Assembly (NCBI RefSeq): GCF_900114625.1
Contig: NZ_FOZL01000002.1
Span: 761,642-825,641, forward strand
From: Granulicella pectinivorans
GTDB taxonomy: Bacteria; Acidobacteriota; Terriglobia; Terriglobales; Acidobacteriaceae
Length of the DNA: 64,000 bases
Direction of reading: 5' to 3'
Positions 33,977 through 42,208 of the stretch are shown here, piece by piece. The number at the start of each line of letters is the position of its first letter. Within the stretch, counting starts at the first letter, position 1. The position numbers and the translations under genes were made by a program. Under the pieces are notes generated by a model. That model made no database searches and was not told the DNA's origin. It saw only the letters and a program-made list of their open reading frames with translations.

Positions 33977-34912
33977 TTACGACACGGCAGATTCGAGGTA
34001 GGTAAGCCGGGGCGCAGCGGTCAGGTCGAGCTCCGCCTGAATCCCCAGCGGCAGCGTAATATTGGGAGCGTCCACATGCCCAGACCGCAGCCCGATCGCA
34101 ATCGGCCCTTTGAACTCCGCGAGCGCGTGCAGAATCGCCTTTTCAAGAAGCGCGTACTCCGCCTCCGGCACGTTCTGGCTCATGTCGCCAAAGACGATCC
34201 CATGCGCCTTCTCGAGATGCCCCGCATAGCGCAGATGCACCAGGTACCGGTCCCACTGGTAGGGCTTGGTGCCGATGTCCTCGAGAAACAGAATCGTGGG
34301 GCCATCCGGCAGAGCCGGCGCATACGGCGTCCCTAGGGCTTCGTTGTAGATGCTCAGGCACCCACCCACAAGCTGCCCCTGCGCATACCCGGGTCGCAGC
34401 ATCTTCAGACCGTCCTCTGCCGTCAGCGACCAGTTCGACGATCCGCCCAGCGCATGTCCCCAGCTCGCTGGGTCGTATCCGTCGGGGCGAGAGAAGTCGG
34501 CGGCGCACATCGGCGCGTAGAACGTGACCAAACCAATCGTCTTCAGCAGGTAGGCGTGGAGACTGGTGTGATCGGAGTAGCCGAGGAAGGGCTTGGGGTT
34601 GTCGGCGATCATCGCGAGATCGAGGTGGGGGAGGAGTTCGGCCGATCCCCACCCGCCACGCGTACAAAGCACCGCGTCATAGTCCGGGTTGGCGAAGGCC
34701 TCGTGGAGGTCGGCCAGCCGGTGCGCGGCGTTGCCTGCGTAGTAGAGCGGGCCCTTATCGAGGGCGTGCGGGAAGAGCGTGGTGCGGTAGCCGAGGGCGT
34801 GCAGCGCTGTGATTCCCTGCTCCACCTTGTCCGGCCTGGGTGTGCTGGCCGGAGAAACGATCGCGAAGCGCGCGCCCTGTGGCAATGCCTTCGGTTTGAG
34901 AATGGTCGCCAT
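33977..34912 (-). CDS. ldcA: LD-carboxypeptidase (peptidase S66)
   Basis: 311 residues. It removes the terminal D-Ala from the L,D-bond of tetrapeptides during murein recycling. The nucleophile Ser in FLGYSDHTSLH, Glu in FLEDIGTKPYQWDR and His in LRSGHVDAPN form the S66 triad; CTRGGWGSAELLPHLD is also typical. It starts 3 bases after dapF, which makes sense for cell-wall peptide metabolism. Confidence 0.92.
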   Translation of the reverse strand: MATILKPKALPQGARFAIVSPASTPRPDKVEQGITALHALGYRTTLFPHALDKGPLYYAGNAAHRLADLHEAFANPDYDAVLCTRGGWGSAELLPHLDLAMIADNPKPFLGYSDHTSLHAYLLKTIGLVTFYAPMCAADFSRPDGYDPASWGHALGGSSNWSLTAEDGLKMLRPGYAQGQLVGGCLSIYNEALGTPYAPALPDGPTILFLEDIGTKPYQWDRYLVHLRYAGHLEKAHGIVFGDMSQNVPEAEYALLEKAILHALAEFKGPIAIGLRSGHVDAPNITLPLGIQAELDLTAAPRLTYLESAVS

Positions 34913-34915
34913 CCG

Positions 34916-35776
34916 TTACAGTCCCGAAACTTCGCCGCGGCAGATGATCTCCGCCGGCCCGGTCAGGAACATCGGCTCCTCCGCGGACTCCCACGACACC
35001 CTCTGCGGGCCGCCTTCGGCCACCGCAATCAGGTGGCGGCTCGCCCCGCGCAGCGACATCGCAGCCGACGACGAAGCACATGTGCCGGTGCCGGAGCTGG
35101 TAGTCGGTCCGCACCCCCGCTCATAGATCCGGAACGCAATCTCCGCCGGCGAAATGACGCGCACGAACTCCACATTGGTGCCGTGGGGAAACAGTGGGCT
35201 CACCGCGATCTTGCCGCCAAGCTCCTGCCAGGAAAGCCCATGCGCCGAGAAGTCTTCCGTCTCCACAAACAGCACGAAGTGCGGGTTCCCGACGTTCACC
35301 ATCGCGCCCTCCACCTCACCCACGCCGTCCACCACGATCGTCCGCGGCATCACGCGCGGCACACCCATCTCCGTACGGATCACATACGTCGGATCGGCAA
35401 TCTCGACGACCTCGCACGTCCGCGGGCCGCCATGCGTCACCAGCGTCACCTTGTTCCTGTCTTCCGTTGCAGCCAGCCATGCTGCCACGCACCGCGTACC
35501 GTTGCCCGAGAGCTCCGCCTCGGAGCCATCCGAGTTGAACAGCCGGATAAACAAGGTCCCATCCGGCTGGCGGTCGAGGAACTCGATTCCGTCGGCTCCC
35601 ACGCTCGTATTGCGTGCGCACAGCTTCTTTGCCAGCTCCGCATGATTACGGTGCGCGGCAGTCTCTTCAAGGATCAGAAAGTCGTTCCCGCACGCATGCG
35701 CCTTCACAAACTGCAACAGCGAGGGAGCCTTTTCGGCGGCGACTTCAAGGGGTGGCAGGGATTCTTCGATCGACAT
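34916..35776 (-). CDS. dapF: Diaminopimelate epimerase homologue with Ser at both catalytic Cys positions
   Basis: 286 residues, DapF fold with two pseudo-symmetric halves. Substrate-binding motifs are kept: KAHACGNDF, FNSDGSEAE, GNPHFVLF, YERGCGPT, SSGTGT. The two bases that swap protons are cysteines in characterised DapF (C73 in QCGNGAR and C217 in ACGSGA of E. coli). Here the aligned residues are S90 (LSGNGTR) and S228 (SSGTGT). Other cysteines sit nearby (C96, C222, C233) but out of register. Either the enzyme uses Ser, or it acts on another substrate. Start ATG 35776; the operon continues with ldcA. Confidence 0.85.
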   Translation of the reverse strand: MSIEESLPPLEVAAEKAPSLLQFVKAHACGNDFLILEETAAHRNHAELAKKLCARNTSVGADGIEFLDRQPDGTLFIRLFNSDGSEAELSGNGTRCVAAWLAATEDRNKVTLVTHGGPRTCEVVEIADPTYVIRTEMGVPRVMPRTIVVDGVGEVEGAMVNVGNPHFVLFVETEDFSAHGLSWQELGGKIAVSPLFPHGTNVEFVRVISPAEIAFRIYERGCGPTTSSGTGTCASSSAAMSLRGASRHLIAVAEGGPQRVSWESAEEPMFLTGPAEIICRGEVSGL

Positions 35777-35812
35777 AGCCTCTCTATTGTAGGGGAGCCG
35801 CGCAGGCAAGCC

Positions 35813-36517
35813 TTACTCGTCGTCGGGGTCGCGGAAGCTGAGCACCTGGTCTGTCGCATCGCTGGTCTTCAGCTCGTGCAACAGTCGCGTGTGCGTCGTC
35901 CGGTTGTTCGTGATCAAGAACGTAATCCTCTCCAGCTCGCCTGCCTGCGAGTGGTCGATGACGTTCAGCCGTATCCCGGCCTTATCCAGCACCGCAAGAA
36001 TCGCCTTGTAGGTCGTCGCCGGGTCGGTGCCGCGCACCTCGTACAGCAGCGGATACTGCTTCCAGTCCAGATGCATCTCCAGCACTCGCATCAGCGTCTG
36101 CGCCGCCAGCACGATCACCGTGGCCAGCAGCGCCGGCAGATACAAGCCCGCACCACATGCCATCCCGATCGATGCCACCACGAAGACCGTCGCCGCGCTC
36201 GTCAACCCCAGCACGCGCGAGCGGGTGTGCAGGATCAGCCCCGCACCCAGGAACCCGATCCCCTGCACGATATTCGCGGCCACCCGTCCTTTATCCGGAT
36301 TGGCATCCCCTGCGAGCACCGCCGAGAGCATCGTAAAAAATGCGCAGCCCAGGCAGATCAGCATATTGGTGCGAATGCCCGACGCTTTCTTGCGAAACTC
36401 GCGCTCCAGACCTACCAGACCGCCCAGCAGGCACGCCGAAAGGAGCCGCGTCGCCGTGCCGGTCGAGAGCAGCATCTGTTCCAGGTCGCTGAAGTTGTAG
36501 TTCGAAGGTGCGATCAT
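35813..36517 (-). CDS. MgtC/SapB-family membrane protein
   Basis: 234 residues. The N-terminal domain has four to five helices with the MgtC signature RLLSACLLGGLVGLEREFRKKASGIRTNMLICLGCAFFTML and VQGIGFLGAGLILHTRSRVLGLTSAATVFVVASIGMACGAG (the conserved Asp of family members is in the loop AGDANPDKGRVA). An ACT-like C-terminal domain follows (YEVRGTDPATTYKAILAVLDKAGIRLNVIDHSQ). Related proteins inhibit the F-ATPase or aid growth in low Mg2+. It lies 36 bases upstream of dapF and may lead that operon. Confidence 0.82.
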   Translation of the reverse strand: MIAPSNYNFSDLEQMLLSTGTATRLLSACLLGGLVGLEREFRKKASGIRTNMLICLGCAFFTMLSAVLAGDANPDKGRVAANIVQGIGFLGAGLILHTRSRVLGLTSAATVFVVASIGMACGAGLYLPALLATVIVLAAQTLMRVLEMHLDWKQYPLLYEVRGTDPATTYKAILAVLDKAGIRLNVIDHSQAGELERITFLITNNRTTHTRLLHELKTSDATDQVLSFRDPDDE

Positions 36518-36606
36518 CTTTTTCTTCCCCGCGATGGTAGCACCTGCTCTAATGTTCCGGGGAACCACACCATCTGACAGCACCATAGAACCCCAGGGAG
36601 AGCACC

Positions 36607-38106
36607 GTGACCAAGACCAGGGCCTCACGCAACGATTTGGCCATCCTGCTTGGGATCGCGGCCGTCGTCGCGCTCGTCCACATGCTCACCAACGACCGTT
36701 ACGGCTTCCACCGGGACGAGCTGCAGTTTCTCTCCGACGCTCGCCACCTCGACTGGGGCTACGTCGCCTACCCGCCGCTCACTCCATTCCTGGAGCACAT
36801 CGGCCTCGCTCTCTTCGGCATCTCCGAGACGTGGCTGCGGCTCTTCTCGGTCATCGCCCAGTCCGCAGCCCTGGTCGCCACCGGCCTGATGGCCCGTGAG
36901 CTCGGCGGAGGCCGTCTCGCCCAGGTCACGGCAACCGTCTCGGTCGCGCTCTCCGCCCTGCCCCTCTTCGAAGGCACCGAATTCCAATACTCCTCCTTCG
37001 ACTATCTCTGGTGGGTCCTGATCGCCTACTTCCTCATCCGACTTCTCAAGACCGAGAACCCGCGCTGGTGGATCGCCATCGGCGCCGTCATCGGCCTTGG
37101 TCTTCTGACCAAATACTCCATCACCTTTTACATCGCGGGCCTCCTAGCAGGCCTCGTTTTTACCCAGTCCCGCCGCTTCCTCCTCGCCCCAGGGTTCTGG
37201 GGTGGAGTCGCCGTCGCCCTGCTCCTCTTCCTGCCGAACTTCCTCTGGCAGGTCCATCACGGCTTCATCTCGTACCACTTCCTCCAGAGCATCCACGCAC
37301 GCGACGTCCGAAACGGCCGTGCCGACGGCTTCCTCTTCGACCAGATCAAGATCAACGCCAACCTGATCGCCACGCCTCTCTGGATCGCCGGACTGATCTT
37401 CTTCCTGAGAGATCGCCGCTACCGCATGCTCGGCATCCTCTACCTCGTCCCGCTGGCCCTCTTCTTCATCGCCAAGGGCCGCGGATACTACGTCGCCGCC
37501 GCCTACCCCATGCTGCTCGCCATGGGCTCCGTCGCCGTCGAACGCTGGCTTGGGACGCTAACCCGCATGAGTCGCCTTGCCATCGAAGCCACCTACTTCA
37601 CCCTCGCCGGAGCGGTCGGCATCGCCATCTGCTGCCTCATTCTGCCGCTCGCCAACTCCGGTCCGCTCAAGGCCTGGGCGCTCAAGAACAACGACGACCT
37701 CCGCGAGGAGTTCGGCTGGGAGGAGATGGCCTGGACCGTCGCGGGCATCCGTTCCGCCCTGCCGCCCGAGCAGCGCGAGCACGTCGGCATCATCACCGGC
37801 AACTACGGCGAGCAGGGAGCCATCGAGATCCTCGGCGCGAAGTATGGCCTGCCCACACCCATCGGAGGCACCAACTCCGCGTGGCTCCGCGGCTATCCCA
37901 CGCCCCAGCCCACCATCCTCATCGTGGTCGGCTTCTCCTACAAACAGGCCGACGAGACCTTCTCCGCCTGCCGGGAGGCGGGGCGCAACGGCAACGCCGC
38001 CGGAATCCCCAACGAAGAATCGAAGCTTCACCCCGTCCTCTTCCTCTGCGGTCCCCCGATCAAACCCTGGCCAGAGTTTTGGCAGGACTTCCAATCCTTC
38101 GGATAA
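36607..38106 (+). CDS. GT39-type membrane glycosyltransferase
   Basis: 499 residues with about ten membrane helices; start GTG 36607 follows GGGAGAG. The first periplasmic loop has the acidic pair and following block of the ArnT/PMT family: NDRYGFHRDELQFLSDARHLDWGYVAYPPLTPFLEHIG. Next come helices and a C-terminal periplasmic domain (residues 390-499). It uses a polyprenyl-phosphate sugar to modify a periplasmic acceptor such as lipid A or protein. Diverges from mgtC; the ABC operon follows 46 bases downstream and may be co-transcribed. Confidence 0.8.
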   Translation: MTKTRASRNDLAILLGIAAVVALVHMLTNDRYGFHRDELQFLSDARHLDWGYVAYPPLTPFLEHIGLALFGISETWLRLFSVIAQSAALVATGLMARELGGGRLAQVTATVSVALSALPLFEGTEFQYSSFDYLWWVLIAYFLIRLLKTENPRWWIAIGAVIGLGLLTKYSITFYIAGLLAGLVFTQSRRFLLAPGFWGGVAVALLLFLPNFLWQVHHGFISYHFLQSIHARDVRNGRADGFLFDQIKINANLIATPLWIAGLIFFLRDRRYRMLGILYLVPLALFFIAKGRGYYVAAAYPMLLAMGSVAVERWLGTLTRMSRLAIEATYFTLAGAVGIAICCLILPLANSGPLKAWALKNNDDLREEFGWEEMAWTVAGIRSALPPEQREHVGIITGNYGEQGAIEILGAKYGLPTPIGGTNSAWLRGYPTPQPTILIVVGFSYKQADETFSACREAGRNGNAAGIPNEESKLHPVLFLCGPPIKPWPEFWQDFQSFG

Positions 38107-38152
38107 CCGGAAAACCCTTGTTAGACTGGGGAAGCGCGAGCGCGGGAGAAGC

Positions 38153-39070
38153 ATGGCAATCGTTGAACTGAAGAATGTGCGCAAGGTATACGACGAGAAG
38201 GTAGCCGTCCACGGCCTCTCGCTCACCATCGAACCGGGCACCATCTACGGCGTGCTCGGCCCCAACGGCTCCGGCAAGACCTCGACCATCCGCATGATGA
38301 TCGGCATCACGGTCCCCGACTCCGGCACGGTGAGCCTGTTCGGCCAGCCCTTTACCCGCAATAACCTCAAGCGCGTGGGCTACCTGCCGGAAGAGCGCGG
38401 CCTGTACAAAAAGATGAACGTGCTTGACCAGCTCACCTTCCTTGGCCAGCTCCACCGCCTCGACGCCGCCACGGCCCGAGCCCGAGCCACCCAGTGGTGC
38501 GAACGCCTCGAGATCACCGAGGCCATGCCCAAGAAGACCGAAGACCTCTCCAAGGGCATGCAGCAGAAGATCCAGTTCATCGCCGCCCTCCTGCACGAGC
38601 CCGACCTCGTCATCATGGACGAGCCCTTCAGCGGCCTCGACCCCGTCAACGGCAAGCTCCTCCAGGACACGCTCATGGACCTGCGCAACGAGGGACGCGC
38701 CATCCTCTTCTCCACCCACCGCATGGATCAGGCTGAAAAGATGTGCGACGAGATCGCCCTCGTCCATCGCGGCAACCTCGTCCTCCAGGGCTCCATGCGC
38801 GAGGTCAAGCGCCAGTACCCGCGCAATCGCGTCGTCATCGAGTACGAAGAGAACGGATCCGTCCTGCGCCATCCTTCCATCGAAAGCTCCGAGCACTTCT
38901 CCGGCCGCATGGAGATCAAGTTGAAAAGCACACCCGGCACCGATCCCGATGCGCAGCCCCTGCTCGCCGCCGCCGTCGCCAACGGCATGCGCATCCGTCG
39001 CTTCGAGGTCATCGAACCGACCCTGGAAGAGATATTTATCGAAGTCGTAGGGGGAAACGTCGATGCATAG
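38153..39070 (+). CDS. ABC transporter ATP-binding protein (NatA-like)
   Basis: 305 residues. Walker A GPNGSGKTST, Q-loop region GYLPEERGLYKKMN, signature LSKGMQQK, Walker B LVIMDEPFSGLDP and H-loop STHRMDQAE are all intact. A C-terminal extension of about 80 residues (DUF4162-like: GNLVLQGSMREVKRQYPRNRVVIEY...EVIEPTLEEIFIEVVG) is typical of ABC-2 exporters of the NatA/CcmA group. Overlaps the permease gene by 8 bases. Confidence 0.92.
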   Translation: MAIVELKNVRKVYDEKVAVHGLSLTIEPGTIYGVLGPNGSGKTSTIRMMIGITVPDSGTVSLFGQPFTRNNLKRVGYLPEERGLYKKMNVLDQLTFLGQLHRLDAATARARATQWCERLEITEAMPKKTEDLSKGMQQKIQFIAALLHEPDLVIMDEPFSGLDPVNGKLLQDTLMDLRNEGRAILFSTHRMDQAEKMCDEIALVHRGNLVLQGSMREVKRQYPRNRVVIEYEENGSVLRHPSIESSEHFSGRMEIKLKSTPGTDPDAQPLLAAAVANGMRIRRFEVIEPTLEEIFIEVVGGNVDA

Positions 39071-40295
39071 TGCCTGGCTGATCGCAAAGCGTGAATATCT
39101 CGAGCGCGTCCGGACGAAGGCCTTTCTCGTCGCCACGATCCTCATCCCCATCCTCATGGTCGCGTTCGTCGTGGGATCGGCGATCCTCGCCAAGAGCACC
39201 CGCTCCACCTCGCACCTCATCATCGTCAGCAAGGACACGCAGCTTGTCATGGACCTTCAGGACCAACTGAAGAAGGGCGACGGCAGCCAGATGACCGTCG
39301 ACACCATGGCCCCCGGCGACGGCGTCCGCGCCATGCTCGACCAGGAACTCGCCGACCAGAGCATCGACGGATACCTCTGGATCACCCCCGCCAAGAGCGC
39401 AAACGACCGGCCCGCCTTCGACTTCAAGCCACGCTCCAAAGCCGATATCTCCACCAGCTCCGTCCTCAAGGACGCCCTGCAGACCGTGCTCGTCCGCGAG
39501 CGCCTGACGCACCAGGGGATGGTCGCCTCCGACGTCGACTCGATGATGGCGCCCGTCACCATCGACACCTCCAGCTCCAGCGGCAAGTCCAAGAGCGTCA
39601 ACGGCTCCTTTGCCGTCGCTTACATCCTCTTCTTCCTCATGTACATGGTGGTCATGCTCTATGGCATGAACGTGGCCCGCTCCATCATCGAAGAGAAGAC
39701 CTCGCGCGTCTTCGAGGTTCTGCTCGCCACCATCACTCCGGAAGAGATGCTCGCCGGCAAGATCCTCGGCGTGGGCTCGGTCGGCATCACGCAGATCCTC
39801 ATCTGGATGCTGGCCGCGCTCATTCTCGCGCCCATCTCCGGCATGATGGGCAGCGGCTCATTCTCCTTCTCCATCACCGTGGTGCAGGCCATCTTCTTCG
39901 TCCTCTACTTCATCTTCGGCTTCCTGCTCTACTCGTCGATGGCGGCCGCGCTGGGTTCCATGACCAACTCCGAGCAGGAGCTCCAGCAGCTCAACATGTT
40001 CCTCGTTCTTCCGCTCGCCTTCTGCATGCTAATGATCCCCGTGGTCACCACCAACCCCGGCGGCACGTGGGCGCGGATCGTCTCGCTGATTCCCTTCTGC
40101 ACGCCGTTGCTGATGAACTTCCGCGTCTCGCTGGCAATGCCCCAGCCCTGGGAACTCGCCCTCTCGTTCGTGCTCATGTCCCTGACGATCTACGCCGTCC
40201 TCTGGATCGCCAGCCGCATCTACCGCGTCGGCATCCTCATGTACGGCAAGAAGCCCAACCTGCCCGAGATCCTGCGCTGGGTGAAGTACAGCTAG
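39063..40295 (+). CDS. ABC-2 type permease (NatB-like)
   Basis: 410 residues. A first helix (TKAFLVATILIPILMVAFVVGSAIL), a large extracytoplasmic loop of about 150 residues, then five helices including FAVAYILFFLMYMVVMLYGMNVARSIIEEKTSRVFEVLLATITPEEMLAGKILGVGSVG, the hallmark of ABC-2 permeases of the NatB/YhaP kind. NatAB exports Na+ in Bacillus; the substrate here is unknown. Its TAG overlaps the GTG of the next gene. Confidence 0.88.
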   Translation: MHSAWLIAKREYLERVRTKAFLVATILIPILMVAFVVGSAILAKSTRSTSHLIIVSKDTQLVMDLQDQLKKGDGSQMTVDTMAPGDGVRAMLDQELADQSIDGYLWITPAKSANDRPAFDFKPRSKADISTSSVLKDALQTVLVRERLTHQGMVASDVDSMMAPVTIDTSSSSGKSKSVNGSFAVAYILFFLMYMVVMLYGMNVARSIIEEKTSRVFEVLLATITPEEMLAGKILGVGSVGITQILIWMLAALILAPISGMMGSGSFSFSITVVQAIFFVLYFIFGFLLYSSMAAALGSMTNSEQELQQLNMFLVLPLAFCMLMIPVVTTNPGGTWARIVSLIPFCTPLLMNFRVSLAMPQPWELALSFVLMSLTIYAVLWIASRIYRVGILMYGKKPNLPEILRWVKYS

Positions 40296-40762
40296 TGCCA
40301 CAGCTTCGTTGCGCCACAGCGGAGGACGCCCCCATCATCGCCCGCCACCGTGGCCTCATGTTCCTCGACATGGGCTCCGTCACGCCCGAGCAGGCCGAGC
40401 AGCTAATCGCAGCAGCCGAGCCCTGGTTTCGCGCGCAGATCGAAGCGGGCACGTACATCGGATGGCTCGTCGAAGAAGACGATACCGTCGTTGCCGGCGG
40501 AGGCGTCTTCCTGCGTGAACTTGGCCCCATCCCCGGATGCTTCCGGGTAGGGCGCTGGGCCCACATCGCCAACGTCTACACGCTTCTCTCCCACCGCAGA
40601 CGAGGCATCGCACGCAGCCCGATGAACGAGATGCTGCACTGGTGTGCAGTCAACGCCATCGATCAGGTCACCCTCGCTGCATCCGCCGACGGCCGCGCCT
40701 TGTATGAGTCCGTGGGCTTCGTCGAAACCAACGAAATGCGCCTGGCCAAACCGCTCGGCTAG
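40295..40762 (+). CDS. GNAT-family N-acetyltransferase
   Basis: 155 residues; start GTG 40295 overlaps the permease stop (TAGTG), so it is coupled to the exporter. The acetyl-CoA loop is HIANVYTLLSHRRRGIARSPMNEMLHW (RRRGIA) and the C-terminal beta is VTLAASADGRALYESVGFVETNEMRL. The acceptor is unknown; coupling to an ABC exporter hints at a small toxic molecule that is acetylated and extruded (inference). Its 3' end overlaps the convergent rhamnose mutarotase gene by 4 bases. Confidence 0.82.
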   Translation: MPQLRCATAEDAPIIARHRGLMFLDMGSVTPEQAEQLIAAAEPWFRAQIEAGTYIGWLVEEDDTVVAGGGVFLRELGPIPGCFRVGRWAHIANVYTLLSHRRRGIARSPMNEMLHWCAVNAIDQVTLAASADGRALYESVGFVETNEMRLAKPLG

Positions 40763-41076
40763 GCCAGATGAAAGACCTCGTCCAGAGGCTTCATACTGTC
40801 GTCCGGCCCACCCTCCAGCGTCTCGAACAGCGGCCCCATCTCCGCCTGCCACCGAGCATTCACCGGATGCTTCTTCATCCCCGCCTGCGACGCGGCAAAG
40901 TCCTCACACTCCAGGTACCCCACCAGGAGACCATCCTCCCGCAGGAAGAGCGAGTAGTTCGCCCAACCCGTCTCCCGCAGCGCATCCTGCATCTCCGGCC
41001 ATACCGCGGCATGGCGCACCCGGTACTCGGCAAGGCATTCCGGACGGACTTTCAACGTAAAACAGATTCGACGCAT
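40759..41076 (-). CDS. rhaM: L-rhamnose mutarotase
   Basis: 105 residues, the family length. It interconverts alpha and beta anomers of L-rhamnose. The motifs RICFTLKVRPECLAEYRVRHAAVWPEMQDALRETGWANYSLFLREDGLLVGYLECEDF and ARWQAEMGPLFE fit, with His in RHAAVWPEM as proton donor/acceptor. Start ATG 41076 follows AAGGA. The upstream region has a LacI-type operator-like palindrome. No other rha genes are in the window. Confidence 0.9.
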   Translation of the reverse strand: MRRICFTLKVRPECLAEYRVRHAAVWPEMQDALRETGWANYSLFLREDGLLVGYLECEDFAASQAGMKKHPVNARWQAEMGPLFETLEGGPDDSMKPLDEVFHLA

Positions 41077-41123
41077 TGATTCCTTCCGGGGTTCGGTCTG
41101 ACGCATTCTTTAAAAATCCCAAT

Positions 41124-41138
41124 TGGGAACCGTTTCCA
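41124..41138. promoter_or_regulatory. LacI-type operator-like palindrome upstream of rhaM
   Basis: TGGGAACCGTTTCCA is a 15-base palindrome with one mismatch around a central C, close to the TGGAAACGTTTCCA half-site pattern of LacI-family sugar regulators. It lies about 50 bases upstream of the rhaM start, a place where repressor binding would block the promoter. Confidence 0.5.
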
Positions 41139-41206
41139 TGTGCTCACAACGATACGACACCCGAGTATCGACTCGCTACAGGAAAAGTTGCCTCCTTGAA
41201 ATGATT

Positions 41207-42142
41207 TCACATCGGGACAATGCCGTACCGCTCTTCCAGAAATCCCTGCAGCTCCTCCGGCAGCGCCGCCGCCACCTCCTGCCACGTCAGCATCTGCAGC
41301 CTGCACCGCAAGTCAGCCGTCCGTACCGTCGCCATCACCGCATGCCACGCCTCCAGCAGGTCGGGCCGCCGCACATCGGCCAGCACGCAGAACCGTGCGC
41401 CCGGCGAAGACGCCGCGGCCAGCACGCCGCGATGCAGTTGATACCCGGGAATATTCTCCTCCAGCCGCGGCTCGAAGGCCTCCACAAACCCCGGATACCG
41501 GTCCAGCAGGGCGCGCCGCGTAGGCCCCACCGCCGTCTCCGTCAGCTTCGCCTCCACCAGCAGGTCGCCCAGCCGCAGATCGATCTCGGTGCGATCGAAC
41601 GTGCCATTCTTAAGCGGAATCCGAGGCGTATATCCAAACTCCGGATGCACCCCCGCCACCACGCCCAGCAGGGCTCGCAGTTCCCTCCCCTCCAGCACCC
41701 CGGGATAACAGAACACATTCATCAACAACGCATCGGAGCTCGCCGCCGCATCGAGCTCCCTCCATCGCCACTCCGCCCTCGGCCACACCCGGCGGTGCGC
41801 CGTGTGGGCCTTCGTCAGCCGCTTCGCCCACCCCGCATCCGCCACAATCGCCCGATACGTCGCATCGAGAAAGTTGCCATGCCGCGTCCCATCGGGCCCA
41901 AACACCACCGACGGATGCGCAGTCGGCGTCATGTCATGTACCAAACCGCGACGCACCGCATAGCGGAACGCCCGTTCGTTCAACTCCCTCCGCAGCACGC
42001 CGGCAGAACCACGCCCGGGCACAACAGGCCGGGGAGCAGGAGGCGCCATGGCAGCCGCCGCAATCGATGAGTCGTCCAGATGAAAGCGCTCGCTCTCATC
42101 GTCGTCATCGCCCCGTTCTGCGTAGTCCTCATCCATGGTCAT
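41207..42142 (-). CDS. Predicted PD-(D/E)XK nuclease-like protein
   Basis: 311 residues. An acidic low-complexity N-terminus (DEDYAERGDDDDESE) precedes a domain with RTEIDLRLGDLLVEAKLTE, which fits the nuclease motif (E/D)-ID...LLVEAKL with Asp, Glu and Lys correctly spaced. Conserved-looking blocks before it include SVVFGPDGTRHGNFLDATYRAIV. No DNA-binding or methylase partner is adjacent, so this is an orphan. Could be a repair or restriction-like nuclease, or an inactive fold. Lies 66 bases after the galM start's operon partner on the same strand. Confidence 0.6.
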   Translation of the reverse strand: MTMDEDYAERGDDDDESERFHLDDSSIAAAAMAPPAPRPVVPGRGSAGVLRRELNERAFRYAVRRGLVHDMTPTAHPSVVFGPDGTRHGNFLDATYRAIVADAGWAKRLTKAHTAHRRVWPRAEWRWRELDAAASSDALLMNVFCYPGVLEGRELRALLGVVAGVHPEFGYTPRIPLKNGTFDRTEIDLRLGDLLVEAKLTETAVGPTRRALLDRYPGFVEAFEPRLEENIPGYQLHRGVLAAASSPGARFCVLADVRRPDLLEAWHAVMATVRTADLRCRLQMLTWQEVAAALPEELQGFLEERYGIVPM

Positions 42143-42208
42143 CGTGGGTCACAAAAGCAAACGGCTCCGAAGCGCCGTAGCGTTCCGGAGCCGTTCGAAC
42201 AAAAAGCG

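Noticed and set aside
34454..36577. 707-codon plus-strand frame across ldcA, dapF and mgtC
   Set aside because: Arg/His-rich antisense product spanning three genes with clear homology on the other strand.
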